Shown: positions 23,501-35,425, counted from the stretch's first letter. The stretch: 64,000 nucleotides of DNA from Corylus avellana (GCF_901000735.1 NC_081545.1:18112758-18176757); one strand, 5' to 3'. Numbers and translations are program-made. Notes: a model not told the origin generated them from the sequence alone.

Positions 23501-24171
23501 AGTCCCATGTCTCGTAAAAACTTTTTCGCCTCATATGTATTAATTGGTAGAGTTTCATTACTCTTAGGCAGCAACTGATTGATGAACTCTAGGAAAGACA
23601 AGAATATCGCGTTACTAAGTCCACCAACGCACTTCAAGTTGTACAGGTGTATAGTCGTACTTAGTTTGCTATGTTTGGTCCCAGTATGAAGTGGTTTCTC
23701 CACCTTTTTAAGAAGGTCGTAATACTTTAGTGCGTTACCTTCAGCGGCTTCTTGGTTCACAATTTCTTCACTCCCTTGCACCACGACCTGAGGCTCACAA
23801 TTGTCTTTTCTGACTACTTCGTGGATGCCGAATAAATCACGCAACATTGCGTGCATGTCTCCACCCTGATTTGTGCTTGCACCCGCATCTGAGGCCGGGT
23901 AATTCGAATTAGACCTTGTACCAGGACCCTGTATATGCTTTTCACCATGATAGTACCAGAGTGTATATTCCAGCATCATTCATTTTCTCTTTGTCAAGTG
24001 GTCGAATACGAAACCTAGTGGGTGGCGCCGGTTATTTCGACAAATCTTACAAGGGCAATGGATGAATCCATCAGAGGTTCTACAGTTACTAACTGCAAAC
24101 TCCACGAACACTCTACACCCATCTCTGTATTCTCTCGTACCCTTAGACTTTGTCATCCAACTCATGTCCAT
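20570..24171 (-). pseudogene. CACTA TNPD transposase, copy A
   Basis: Minus-strand order: a Transpos_assoc domain (23980-24171: MDMSWMTKSKGTREY...GCRVFVEFA...CPCKICRNNRRH), a low-complexity linker, the Transposase_21 core in broken frames (23979-22472, including YMLFWKGNKELNSC and YRRYLPMYHPWRRNKRTFDG; 22459-21960, including RHNLDVMHIKKNVMDNILGT and LKSHDSHVLMQQFLP), a DUF4218-like part near 21950-21560, and a DUF4216 domain (21260-20690: FRCNWADNTRDKGYRVDEYG, VNFKNLVHTGE). The enzyme cuts and joins CACTA ends. Many stops and frameshifts make it inactive. Copy B at 30600-34022 is its close relative. Confidence 0.85.
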
Positions 24172-24405
24172 TTTTCTCTACGTACATAAATTAGGAATAA
24201 ATATATAAGACTTAAAAAATATAAACCTAATTTCAAGCACATGCATATATATAAACCTAAATATTTCAACCACATAAAAAATATAAACCTATATATTCTC
24301 ATATAAGTTTAAATTTTTTATGTGAAAATATAACTCCCTGTTACTTAACAAATATAATAAATATTCATGCGTGTATATATATATATATATATATATCATA
24401 GTGAC
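24172..24405. repeat. CACTA leader block, copy A (first part)
   Basis: The AT-rich sequence upstream of TNPD copy A starts with an ACGTACATAAATTAGGAATA-type string and ends in a (TA)n run at 24377-24397. It recurs at 28762-28965 and 34022-34232. The TA run is where the pararetrovirus-like DNA begins. Confidence 0.75.
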
Positions 24406-24449
24406 TTCCAAACATGAAGAACAGTGACCCGTTGAAGATCACAAATTTT

Positions 24450-25832
24450 CTTTGCTGACGTCATGGTCAGTGAACTGAGAACGAACCGTCAATGGAATGG
24501 TAGCAGTTCTTTTTCTCGAAAACATTGTGGTCGTTAAGGACCAAACAAGAGCCGTCATGAGGCTTTTCACAAGTCTTCGATCCCTGGGTAAGGATAGTAT
24601 TCTTGTGTGTCTTCATAGTAGGGATTTTGAAGGGGCTTCTGGAGAGGCTTCTAGGACGATGCAGATTTTTCGTCTTCTTCGTCGTTGTCAGAATCATCTT
24701 CAAGGGTAGCAAGAAGGGCTTTGATCTTCTCTTTTTTAGAAGAAGATTTCTTTTTGGAAGAGCTAGATGCAGTAGAAGGGGAAGAAACAGGGGATATTTA
24801 CTTTTCTTCTTTTGGGGAGGAAAATATGCTGGGAGTAATCAAGAGTGGGGATTTAGCCGTTAGTGGCAAAGCAGGGGCCTTGAGGGCCTGAGACATATTT
24901 CTGACAGAGATAATAATGTCATCAACTAGTGAGCATTTATCCCACCATTTGACAAACCATTGTCGTTGGATCTTGTCTTCTTAAAGGTGATATTTCCATT
25001 TCAGAATCCATGAAATTTTGTATTTAATGACAAAATAAATCATAGTTGGAAACTTAGAACCATAAGAATCAACTTTGTAGTTGTTCTTGAATAAATGGAA
25101 AGCTTCAACTAATTGGAGAGGGAGGATGTCAGGGATAAGGCCAAATTGGTTCCACCATCTGGAGAACCAGAGGGGAAGGATACCGGTAAAATTCTTGTCA
25201 AAATTAACAAACCAGGAATGATCAAAGACAGAGGTTTGATAAAGTAAGAATTTGAACCAAGCATCGACATAATCATAATAAGTGCAGGGGATAGAAAATC
25301 TGTTAAGGGATTTTGCGACAGAGGGATGGTTACCCCATTCATTTTCAGAGATAATCCGTTTGAAATAGACACTATAATAAAGTATCTTTTGTGGATTATT
25401 CTTATCAGGAATAGATTTGAAGGAGACAGAATCAGTTTGCTTTAAGACAGCAGAATAGAAAGCCAAATTTTTCTGAGGATGTTCAGGGATCCAATGAAAA
25501 TTTGGAGGAAAATAGGAGAGGGCAATATCTCCGGCAGATTTAGAAGAAGCAGAACGATTGAGTTCGACAAAGAACAAGTTCTGGAAATAAGGGAGAGTCA
25601 TATAGGCAGATGTTTTATCATACCTTATGAAGGGATTTTTTGTTTTATCAGAAAAGGGATCATAAGAGGAGGCAAGTGTACTTGAGTACGACATTTGGGA
25701 ATCACGATAGAAGGGAGAAAATCTGTTGGTTATGGCAACAGAGGAAATTGGCAGGGAAGAGGCAAGAGAGGACTCTGATTTTATAGTCAGAGCTTTTGAA
25801 CCAATTTTTTCTTTATCCTTTTTGCTAGCCAT
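24450..25832 (-). pseudogene. Pararetrovirus-like ORF of unknown function with acidic/serine tail
   Basis: The frame from ATG 25832 runs about 284 codons to a stop at 24981. It has a basic/serine-rich start followed by an aromatic-rich globular region (HWIPEHPQKNLAFYSAVL, YYDYVDAWFKFLLYQ, DHSWFVNFDKNF, PLWFSRWWNQFG). Beyond the stop, broken frames to about 24450 encode a serine/lysine-rich then acidic tail. A related tail occurs at 49985-50124, next to what looks like the intergenic region and primer site of the same element type. That suggests this ORF lies 3' of the polymerase, the place of ORF VI in caulimoviruses. I recognise no domain. Confidence 0.5.
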
Positions 25833-26080
25833 AGTGGCACTGCAAAAATTTAAAAGGAAAGTAATTAAAACCAAAATGGTTAAAACTTTTATAAAATATA
25901 TGCAAAATAATGTCAAAATTATTTTTTGCAAAGCAGAAATAATAATATGCGCCATGTGTTGGGGATAGGTATGAACAAAGAATTCTGGGAAAACACGACC
26001 ATCAGGGGGGTGTTTAGACAAGACAAAACTCTGGTGGTAATAGGGTCCTTATCCAACTCTACGTCTGAGGACTGCTTAAA

Positions 26081-26379
26081 CTAAATATCCAACCTATTAA
26101 CATTAATTTCAAATTTTGAAGCAAAAGGTATTTGAATATTAACACCAAATTTAACAGTTGAAACACCAATCTCGTCAACAGAGAATGGATAAAGTAAAAC
26201 AAGAAAAGGCATCCTAACAATTACCCTTTCACCCATGTTTTTGACAAGAACAGTAGGAATATGGAAATGAATATTATTAAAACAGACATAAGCATTGTTT
26301 AATTCAAAATCAATGTGTAATTTGTTTCCACTTGCAGAGTCAAGTTTTTGAGTGGATTTTTCAAAATATTTGCTAGGAA
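26081..26379 (-). pseudogene. Pararetrovirus-like protease fragment (left copy)
   Basis: Encodes the part just after the retropepsin active site (STQKLDSASGNKLHIDFEL, VLVKNMGERV, MPFLVLLYPFSVDEIGVST). The active-site D-S-G is absent because the segment starts after it, at the head-to-head junction. It ends in a stop at about 26080, with no polymerase following, so a deletion separates it from the next ORF on this strand. Confidence 0.6.
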
Positions 26380-28474
26380 CTTTGGCATCAAAAAAGTTTC
26401 TTCTTCTGATTCTGAAACTTCTTCTCAAGAATCTACTGATTCTGACATCAGAGTTCTTGAACAAAACTTTGGCAAGATTGAAATGGAGCCAAAACTCCAA
26501 AGGATCTTTGACGGATCTAAACCTTTCAATCTTACAAAGAATTTTTATTCAAAACCCACTCCTCCTGATTTACAATTTGAGGAAAGGTTTCTCCAACCCC
26601 AATTCTCTGTCTCTGCTGATAAATTGTATGAATGGAATATTGACGGTTTGTCTGAGCAAGAACTGCTCAATAAGATGAATCACATGTCCATGGTTGCTAA
26701 TGCCTATCTCACTAATCACAATAAAAGCCAAGCTGATATTGTGGATTTACTTACTACTGGGTTTTCTGGTACTCTTAGAAATTAGTGGGACAATTATCTC
26801 ACTGAACTAAGAAGAGATCAGATTAGGAAAGCAGTAAAGAGTGACGAAGAAGGATTACCCATTTTCAATGAGCAAATTGGTATGGGTGAACCTGATGGTG
26901 TTAACTTCTTGATCTATACAATTATCAAACATTTTGTCGGAACTCCTTCCAATATCACTTTCCGTATTTCTGATTATTTGAACAATCTTCGATGCCCTAC
27001 TATGTCTGACTATAGATGGTATCAAGATGTCTTTCTTTCCCGTGTCATGGTTAGACCTGATAGTCAAAAACCTTATTGGAAAGAAAAATTTATTGATGGA
27101 TTGCCCTCATTATTTGCTCACAAAGTGAAAGATGAATTGATTAGTTCTGACACTGGTCTCATTGATTTTGAAAACTTGACTTATGGTGATTTGTTTTCAA
27201 CTGCCAAAAAACTTGGTATTAAGATGTGCATCGATCAAAAGATGATCAGACAGCAGCTTAAAAACGCCAAGAAAGCTAAGTATGAAATGAGAAATTTCTG
27301 TAAACAGTTTGGATTACCTCCTATTGCTCCCTCCAGAACGCAAAGGAAGAAATCTAAAGCTTTCATGAAATCACCCCCTCCATATTACAATAGCCACAAG
27401 AAAAGAAAATTTAATAAACCTAAATTTTCAAAACCTCCCAAAAAGAATAAAGAATCTAAATTCGAAAAATATTTTTCTAAAATAGATGTTTCAATTGTGG
27501 AGAAACAGGACACTATGCTGACAAGTGCCCAAAACCTCCCAAAAAGATTAAAAAAGAGATTAATGCTTTAAACATCAATGACGATGATAAGCAAAAAATC
27601 TTTAGAATTTTCCAAAACAATGCCTTTTCTGATTATTCTTCTGATAATGATTTTCTTTCCTCCTCTGATTCTGATTATCACTCTGCTTCTGATATTTCTG
27701 CAAATTGTGTCAATTTTGGTTGTACTGAATCTTGCTGCAATCCAAAAACTTGTTCTGTCCTGACCAAATCAGAAGAACAAGAAGATTTGCTTCTAACCCT
27801 GATTTCAAAAATTGAAAACCCTGATTTGAAAGAAGAGTATCTTAAAAAACTTAAGAAACTCATGATTAAAGATGTTGTTGAAAAACCTGTTAGCACTCAA
27901 ATCTCTCTTGAAGACACCTTGAAACGATTTTCAAAACAAAAATCCAAGGTAGTTACTATCTCAGATTTGCAGCATGAGATTAGTATCATCAAAAAAGACA
28001 TTGTCAACTTACAAACTGCCTTGCAAGATGTTAATACTGAAAACAAAGATTTACAACAAAAGCTTTTGCTTTTAAATCTTAACCAATGTTTTCCTGGAAG
28101 TGTTTCTGATAACGAAACAACTGAGCATGATGATGAGGCTGAATCCAGTCATAAATCTTTGTCCAATGAAGTTAAGATTGTCAGTATAATCAGTAAGGTT
28201 GTCCCTCCGAGATGGTATTCAAAAGTCAGAATTACCATTTCTCCTGATTATGCTTTTGATGTTTTTGCTTTGATTGATTCTGGTTCTGATTTGAATTGCA
28301 TTCAAGAATGATTCATTCCTAGCAAATAATTTGAAAAATCCACTCAGAAACTTGACTCTGCAAGTGGAAACAAATTACACATTGATTTTGAATTAAGCAA
28401 TGCTTATGTCTGTTTTAATAATATTCATTTCCATATTCCTACTGTTCTTGTCAAAAACATGGGCGAAAGGGTAA
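26380..28474 (+). pseudogene. Pararetrovirus-like capsid, zinc knuckle and protease start
   Basis: One long frame (26380-27571, with an in-frame TAG at 26783) encodes an acidic N-part and a capsid-like core (MGEPDGVNFLIYTIIKHFVG, LNNLRCPTMSDYRWYQDVF, WKEKFIDGLPSLFAHKVKDE, LTYGDLFSTAKKLGIKMC), then a basic region. After a frameshift near 27480 comes a CCHC knuckle (C-X2-C-X4-H-X4-C, 27487-27530), a serine/aspartate-rich stretch, a coiled-coil-like lysine/glutamate region and the retropepsin site ALIDSGSDLNCIQE (28267-28308). A stop follows at 28309, then the protease segment shared with the left copy. Damage rules out a functional product. Confidence 0.6.
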
Positions 28475-29602
28475 TTCTTGCATTTGTTATATATGGGGAC
28501 CCTAAAACAAAACAAAACTAGGTTAGTTAGTTAATTAACAAATATATCTAGTATTCATGGATATGAATTTGTTATATAAGGGGATAGTACCAAAGTGTGT
28601 ATTTTTAACACTTATCTAATATAATTAATCTTGAAAAACCGAAAAAAAAAAAATCGATCCACATTTAAACATTTTGTTTGGTGGAGACCCTAAACAAAAT
28701 AATTCTAGCTACGTTATTTTATAAGGTTCTTCTATAACATCTACCTAGCTAGGTTCGTTATAAATTAGGAATAAATATATAAGACTTAAAAAATATAAAC
28801 CTAATTTCAAGCACATGCATATATATAAACCTAAATATTTCAACCACATAAAAAATATAAACTATATATTCTCATATAGGTTTAAATTTTTTATGTGAAA
28901 ATATAACTCTCTGTTAATTAACAAATATAATAAATATTCATGCGTGTATATATATATATATATGTTATATATGGGGACCCTAAAATAAAACAAAACTAGG
29001 TTAGTTATTTAATTAACAAATATATCCAGTATTCATGGATATGAATTTGTTATATAAGGGGATAGTACCAAAGTGTGTATTTTTAACACTTATCTAATAT
29101 AATTAATCTTGAAAAACCAAAAAAAAAAAATACTCGATCCAAATTTAAACATTTTGTTTGGTGGAGACCCTAAACAAAATAATTCTAGCTAGGTTATTTT
29201 ATAAGGTTGTTCTATAACATCTACCTAGCTAGGTTCGTTATGAGGACCCTAAATACAATAAATATTCTAGGTTAAATGTCATTCTTTGGCATTAGTAGGT
29301 GATGACATGCATAGGTCATACAACTTCTGAATATAGAATAATATAGCAGCTTTAAAATCCATAATATCATGACATATCTACTAATTCAATAATTAGTTGC
29401 ATCAATTAATATGATCATTTCTTTGTAAACAATCATTCCTTGTTTCTTTTTGCATTGAATTTGGATTGTTGTTGTCAGCTTGTATTATTATTATGTCATT
29501 TACAATATAGAATATATTGGATTTTTTGTTTGGTTTATTTAGTTATTTAGTTATTTTTTTTATATGATATATATGAAGGTTAAAATAATTTTGAGTGTTT
29601 TG
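28475..29602. repeat. Tandem CACTA leader blocks between pararetrovirus fragments
   Basis: A block beginning GTTATATATGGGGACCCTAA occurs at 28484 and again at 28965. Between them, 28762-28960 repeats the leader seen at 24188-24400. The unit is about 480 bp. With the single copy at 34047-34520, three versions of this leader lie in the window. The right part (29240-29602) matches 34520-34651 plus 36030-36240, interrupted there by the Mutator-like element. No ORF. Confidence 0.75.
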
Positions 29603-29702
29603 NNNNNNNNNNNNNNNNNNNNNNNNNNNNNNNNNNNNNNNNNNNNNNNNNNNNNNNNNNNNNNNNNNNNNNNNNNNNNNNNNNNNNNNNNNNNNNNNNN
29701 NN
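29603..29702. other. Assembly gap (100 N)
   Basis: Exactly 100 N, probably a gap of unknown true size. The left side is CACTA leader and the right side pararetrovirus-like sequence, so the junction between them is unseen. Confidence 0.95.
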
Positions 29703-30540
29703 CTTCTTGGACGGTTTTACTGCTTTGATTTAAATTATCTTATATGGACGTACATCACTCTCCCCTATCCCCTGCATCTATATGCATACTGCGCTTCCTC
29801 CTTCCCCCTCCGTATTTGGTATCAGAGCCATAAGAGTTTCGATCTCTTTGCTGCTTGATGTACACCCTGCTCTCCTTTGAACCCCCTGAGTATTGTCTTG
29901 CTCTTCTCCTCTTTGCTTACCCCCTGTTAACCTTTCTCTGTGTCGAGATCCTAGTTCTTAGACGGTAGTCCATCACCCCTTCAGTTATTGTTGTAAGGAA
30001 CGGTAGTTCACCACCCCCTCTAGTTCAGTTTGCGAATCCGTAAGTCCCATTGAAAAGCTTGGGTTGGCGTGTGAAGGGCAGGTAGTAGGTGCTGGAGTGT
30101 TGGCCAAGGGTATGTGTGAATAGTTTTGGTTTCAACTGTTTCGCGTCCAAGGGTATGTGTGGAAAGTCTAGTGTCTAGGAAGGACATGCTTAAGAAGTTT
30201 GCCTTGTGAGTGAGTACCTAGGATGAGATCCTTTAAGATTTTGCCTAGTGTGTGATTTTGAGTTTAGTTTGTGTGTCAAAATGTAGAGATCTAATTCTTT
30301 TGTCAGCTCTAATTCCAGTTTACCACCTGACGTGGTTAACTTTGAAAACTTTTCTGTTGAAAGTGATAATAATTTATGTTTTGATAAATGGAACATCCCT
30401 AAGCTGGACGCTAAGGATGTTTACACTACTTCTTGGTTTAAATCTTCTTTCAAATCTCAATTTTCTGTTAAAACTGTTGAACAAACCTTTGCTATTACCG
30501 GCAAAGATTAAACTATGACCTTGTTTAACAAGAAATTCAT
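29703..30540 (+). mobile_element. Pararetrovirus-like leader with primer-binding site and movement-protein start
   Basis: A primer site TGGTATCAGAGCCA lies at 29817-29830 (initiator tRNA-Met type). It is followed by about 450 bp of noncoding leader and then an ORF start region (from about 30282) encoding LPPDVVNFENF, WNIPKLDAKDVYTTSWFKSS and VEQTFAITGKD before a stop at 30509. The position after the primer site and the residue pattern suit a 30K-type movement protein N-terminus. Homology stops at a (TA)n run at 30542-30562, where CACTA copy B begins. Confidence 0.55.
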
Positions 30541-30562
30541 TTTATATATATATATATATATA

Positions 30563-33500
30563 TTCAACTTTTATTTAATCATATACGCTTGGGTTGGACC
30601 TAAGTTGGGTCTGACGTATTCGATATGATCTTACAGATCGTGATTAATATTTCTGGTTAATAGGAGCGACTCACACTCGTGGTAGTTGGCACATGCATTC
30701 TGAGGCCCTTCACCCTGACTAACGTCGTATACATTTCTAGGTTTAGTCCTTACAGCGCAAGCCCAATCTAGGTCCCTATCATCTTGTACGTAAAATACCT
30801 AGTCAACTTGTGAAGTTAGCACATACGGCTCATATGTAATCAGCTCTCCCGTGTGGACAAGATTTTTGAAGTTGACAAGTATTATGCCATACTCGTCCAT
30901 CTTGTACTTCTTGTCCCTCATGTTGTCGGCCCAATCACATCTGAACATAACGTACTTAGTCCTGTCGTAGTACTCAATCTCAAGTACTTCCATTAACTTC
31001 CCGTAGTACGTTTCGCCATCAAAAGTCGGCACACACACCCCACTGTTCTGAATCCTCTTTCCAGCATCATATGCAATAGTGCGAAACAGCTTGCTGTTAA
31101 CCACATATCTATTGTATCTGACTGCTGACTCCCTCAGCTCTCTACAATGCATTACCAATTTGTCACTAAGTTCCTCCCTGGATCGATCGTCCAATCGATT
31201 GACCTGTGAATATATTACATACAATGAAACCGCAACGTTAGTTGCTTTACTTCATTTGAAAAACAGCACTCAAATATACTCCGACAATTCTTTTGTTAAA
31301 CATCACATTATTCTTACGTAGTCACGGTACCACTCACAGAACAACTCATAATGTTGGGTTTCCAACTGATCCTCTATTGTTCGCCCCCTATTGCATGATC
31401 GCCTAACCGTATCCATGTACATCCTACAATTCAAAATTAGGTTCATTATAATCCAAAACTAATGGTACAAGTTCATTGAACATACAATATGCCAGTGAAG
31501 GACCTCGACTTACGTCCGCAATTGAAGGAACTCGTCCGATGAATCTGTGTCATTGTGATTCAATCGAGTCGGACTCGTGTTCCATGTCCCCTTGAACCAT
31601 CCAGATTTCTTTGTATCCTATTGTGAAAGGTTGGTGTGTTATTTAAATATCTCGAACAGAACGTCACCAACTCAGCTGCTATGTAGCCCTCCGCAATGTA
31701 GCCCTCAGGAGCCGTTTTGTTGCGCACATTAGATTTGAACACTCCAAGGCTCCTAAATATGAACCAATACAATCAATCAGTTCAGTTAGTACTTGTCTTG
31801 TATTGGAGTCAAAAATAAAAATCAGGAATATCCGTAAACAAATCTTACCTCTCTGGCGGATACCTCCACCTATACTGTACCGGTCCACCGAGTCGGCATT
31901 CACGGACAAGATGCACAACCACATGAACCATGCTAGTAAAAAAGCTAGGGGAAAAACCTATTCCATCTTGCACAACGTGATACAGACATCACCCTGTAAT
32001 CGGTCAATATCCTCTTGTGTCAATGTTATTGAACATAGGCCCCTGAAGAATGCAGACATCTCAATAAAAGGTCTAACCACGTTGCCTGGAAGTGATCCAC
32101 GCAATGCAATAGGTAGAAGCTGCTGCATCAGTACGTGACTCTCATGACTCTTTAATCCTAATATCGTACGATCCTTAAGTCGTACACAACGGGAAATGTT
32201 TGAGGCATATCCGTCGGGTACCCTTACATCTCGTAGCACTTTCAAAAAATGTGTTTTATCATCTTTGGACATCATGTGGGTAGCTTCTCGCATATAGGTC
32301 TTACCATCCTCACCAATGTAGGGATGAAGTGTACGTCTCAAACCCATTTCTTGCAAATCTAAGCAAGCGGCAAGGTTGTCCTTCGTTTTCCTTGGAATGT
32401 CCAGTATTGTACCAAGTATGTTGTCCATCACGTTTTTCTCTATGTGCACGACATCAAGGTTGTGCCGCAATAAATTATCTTTCCAATACGGCAACCTAAA
32501 CAAAATACTTTTCTTCTTCCACACTACATTAGCAGTATTCGTCTTTCGCTTCTTTTCTTGTTCTCTATCATCCGGCCTTGCCTGACCGGCATTCTCATCC
32601 CCAAACACCATCCCTTCTAATTGGCTCATGATGGCTCATGATTTCATCTCCACTTGGCACATCAGGGGCACATTCTAGTTCTACGTTGCCGTAAAATGTT
32701 CTTTTGTTCTGCCTCCTCGGATGATCCATGGGCAAGTATCGCCTGTGCCCCATAAAACACCATTAACGGCCATGTTTTAACCATTTCGACCTTGTTGAGT
32801 GCATACAGCAAGGACATGCCTTCTCACCCCTGGTAGACCATCCAGACAAATCTGCGTATGTTGAGAAGTCATTAATTGTCCATATCAACTGCGCTTGCAT
32901 AATAAAATTATTTTTTCTTTGAGACCTCATATGTGCGTACCCCTACATTCCATAGTTCTTGTAACTCCTCAATTAAGGGTTAAAGGTAAACATCTATATC
33001 CATTCCAAGTGTCAGCTGAAAACTCCGTATGGAAATTGTCGAACGACTTCCATGCTTTGCCGTCGGCCAGATGCCTCAATATGCCATCTTTAGTGCAGCC
33101 TTCTGCATGCCACCTCATAAAGGGTGCAGTATGCTCTAACATAAACAGCCTTTGTAGTCGTGGTATGAGTGGAAACCATCGCAACACCTTAACCGGACGT
33201 TTCTTGCCCGACGATATGGGTTGACCATCCTCATCTAAATTGATTACATCCATCCATTTAGATTTTCCACGGACGTTACATGAATCCAAATCCTTATTGC
33301 CCTTCCAGAATAACATAGTCATTACGACACGCCAAAATCTTCTCATGCCCGAGTCCCATGTCCCGTAAAATCATTTTCGCCTCATATGTATTAACTGGCA
33401 GAGTTTCATCATTCTCAGGTAGCAACTGATTGATGAACTCTAGGAAAGACGAGAATATCGCATTACTAAGTCCACCAACGCACTTCAAGTTGTACAAGTG

Positions 33501-34022
33501 TACAGTCGCACTTAGTTTGCTATGTTTGGTCCCAGTATGAAGTGGTTTCTTCGCCTTTTTAAGAAGGTCGCAATACTTTAGTGCATCACCTTCAGCGGCT
33601 TCTTGGTTCACAATTTCTTCACCCCCTTGCACCACGACCTGAGGCTCACAATTGTCTTCCTTGACTACTTCGTGCATGCCAAATAAATCATGCAACATTG
33701 CGTGCATGTCTCCACCCTGATTTGCGCTTGCACCCGCATCTGAGGCCGGGCGATTCGAATTAGACCCTGTACCAGGACCCTGTACATGCTTTTCACCGTG
33801 ATAGTACCAGAGTGTGTATTCCGGCATCATTCCTTTTCCCCCTGTCAAGTGGTCGAATACGAAACCTGACGGGTGGCGCCGGTTATTTCGACAAATCTTA
33901 CATGGGCAATAGATGAATCCATCAAAGGTTTTACAGTTACTAATTGCAAACTCCATGAACAATCTACACCCGTCTCTATATTCCCTCCTACCCCTAGACT
34001 TTGTCATCCAACTCTTGCCCAT
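30563..34022 (-). pseudogene. CACTA TNPD transposase, copy B
   Basis: Nearly collinear with copy A from about 20540 to 24171. In minus-strand order: Transpos_assoc (MGKSWMTKSRGRREYRDGCR...CPCKICRNNRRH, first exon to 33294, open for 242 codons), core segments (33346-32969; 32629-31958 open for 223 codons with RHNLDVVHIEKNVMDNILGT and SHESHVLMQQLLP), and DUF4216 (31224-30799, open for 141 codons). Copy B keeps longer open stretches than copy A. It lacks the downstream second gene and is cut at a TA run at 30542-30562. Stops still break it. Confidence 0.85.
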
Positions 34023-34188
34023 TTTTCTCTACGTACATAAATTATGAATAAATACATAAGACTTAAAAAATATAAACTTAATTTCAAGCACATGCATATA
34101 TATAAATCTAAATATTTCGACATAAAAAATATAAACCTATATATTCTCATATAGGTTTAAATTTTTTATGTGAAAATATAATTCTCTG

Positions 34189-34236
<48 letters not shown>

Positions 34237-34660
34237 TTTGTTATATATGGGGATCCTAAAATAAAACAAAACTAAGTTAGTTATTTACTTAACAAATATA
34301 TCCAGTATTCATGGATATGAATTTGTTATATAAGGGGATAGTATCAAAGTGTGTATTTTTAACACTTATCTAATATAATTAATCTTGAAAAACCAATATA
34401 TATATATACTCGATCCAAATTTAAACATTTTGTTTGGTGCAGACCCTAAACAAACTAATTCTAGCTAGGTTATTTTATAAGGTTGTTCTATAACATCTAC
34501 CTAGCTAGGTTCGTTATGGGGACCCTAAATACAATAAATCTAGGTTAAATGTCACTCTTTGGCATTAGTAGGTGATGACATAGGTCATACAACTTCTGAA
34601 TATAGAATAATATAGCAGTTTTAAAATCCATAATATCATGACATATCTACTAATTAAATA
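34023..34660. repeat. CACTA leader block, copy B
   Basis: AT-rich leader upstream of TNPD copy B, homologous to 24180-24400 plus 28484-28760 and to 28762-29400. It includes a (TA)n run at 34195-34232, here uninterrupted, which is the allele-like empty version of the site holding pararetrovirus-like DNA in copy A. Confidence 0.75.
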
Positions 34661-34892
34661 AGGAAAAATATAAAAAAGCCCCCCAAACTTCCAGCCATTT
34701 TCGATTTAGCCCCCTGATGTTCCAAAAGTCATAAAGTAGCTCCCCAAACTACCAAACTTTTGCATTTTGGCCACTCCGTTAGTCAAAACCGTCAGTTTGG
34801 ACGGAAATTGCAAAACGACGTCGTTTCGTTACAGTAAGTTACTAGAATGCCCTTTTAAAAAAATAAAATCAATTTTAAAAAGGGTTTAGGAG
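34661..34892 (+). repeat. Left TIR of the Mutator-like element
   Basis: Inverted partner of 35800-36029. It includes the GTTTGGACGGAAATTGCAAA and CTAGAATGCCCTTTT blocks seen reversed on the right. Confidence 0.8.
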
Positions 34893-35304
34893 ATGACATC
34901 ATTTTCACTCTAGTGCCTACACACACAGCAGCTTCGTGCTTGTTCGGAATTCATGGCGATGTGGCAAAGGTGGCGGATATTGTTTCCTGCCTTGGGAGTT
35001 CTGTTTAATTTCACCATCTCTGCTTTGACTTCATCGAACTCTTTATAAATGCCTTCCATTTCCCTTGCTTTTGAATGTGGATTTCAAAGTATCTGAACTC
35101 AAACTAAAAAGCCAAAACAACAAACCACAGGAAACTTACATCGCCCAGTACTTCCTACCCAGGGTAAAGCCCAACCCAAAAACACAGGAGGAACACAGAA
35201 CAGGAGGCACAAATCCAGGAACAGAGCATAAGAAACAAAGGAGGAATAAGGGGAAGGAGAACGTACCCAAAACAGAAAATTGGAGAAAAAATTTCCTCTA
35301 ATTT

Positions 35305-35425
35305 GACCCATGCCGTGGGTCTCTGGTGACCCAAGCGGGTCTTGGCTAGAGACCCATCGTGGGTCTGCTGACCCACGACTGGGTCTGGCAGCCAAACCCG
35401 CGTGGGTCACAGCGACCCACGCCTC
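35305..35425. repeat. GACCCACG/GGGTC palindromic cluster inside the Mutator-like element
   Basis: About nine GACCCA or TGGGTC words in alternating orientation within 120 bp (such as GACCCATGCCGTGGGTC and GACCCACGCGGG-type strings), able to form several hairpins. A weaker cluster of the same words lies at 60205-60270. Confidence 0.6.

Larger units (their letters stand above)
24406..28474. mobile_element. Endogenous pararetrovirus-like (Caulimoviridae-type) DNA, two segments joined head to head
   Basis: The left segment (24406-26379) is coded on the minus strand and the right segment (26380-28474) on the plus strand. They meet near 26379/26380. Protease-region sequence is present at both outer positions, so 26216-26379 and 28311-28474 form an inverted repeat of about 164 bp with few differences. 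The left border lies in a (TA)n run, and the CACTA leader resumes at 28475. The gene content (capsid-like protein with zinc knuckle, retropepsin, and elsewhere a movement-protein-like start) points to a pararetrovirus rather than an LTR element. All frames are damaged. The family is inferred from domain order; an unusual Ty3/gypsy relative is the alternative. Confidence 0.6.

Noticed and set aside
29817..29830. tRNA gene suggested by TGGTATCAGAGCC (also 9161-9174, 49113-49126, 57811-57829)
   Set aside because: These short matches complement the tRNA 3' end and serve as primer-binding sites; no cloverleaf surrounds them.
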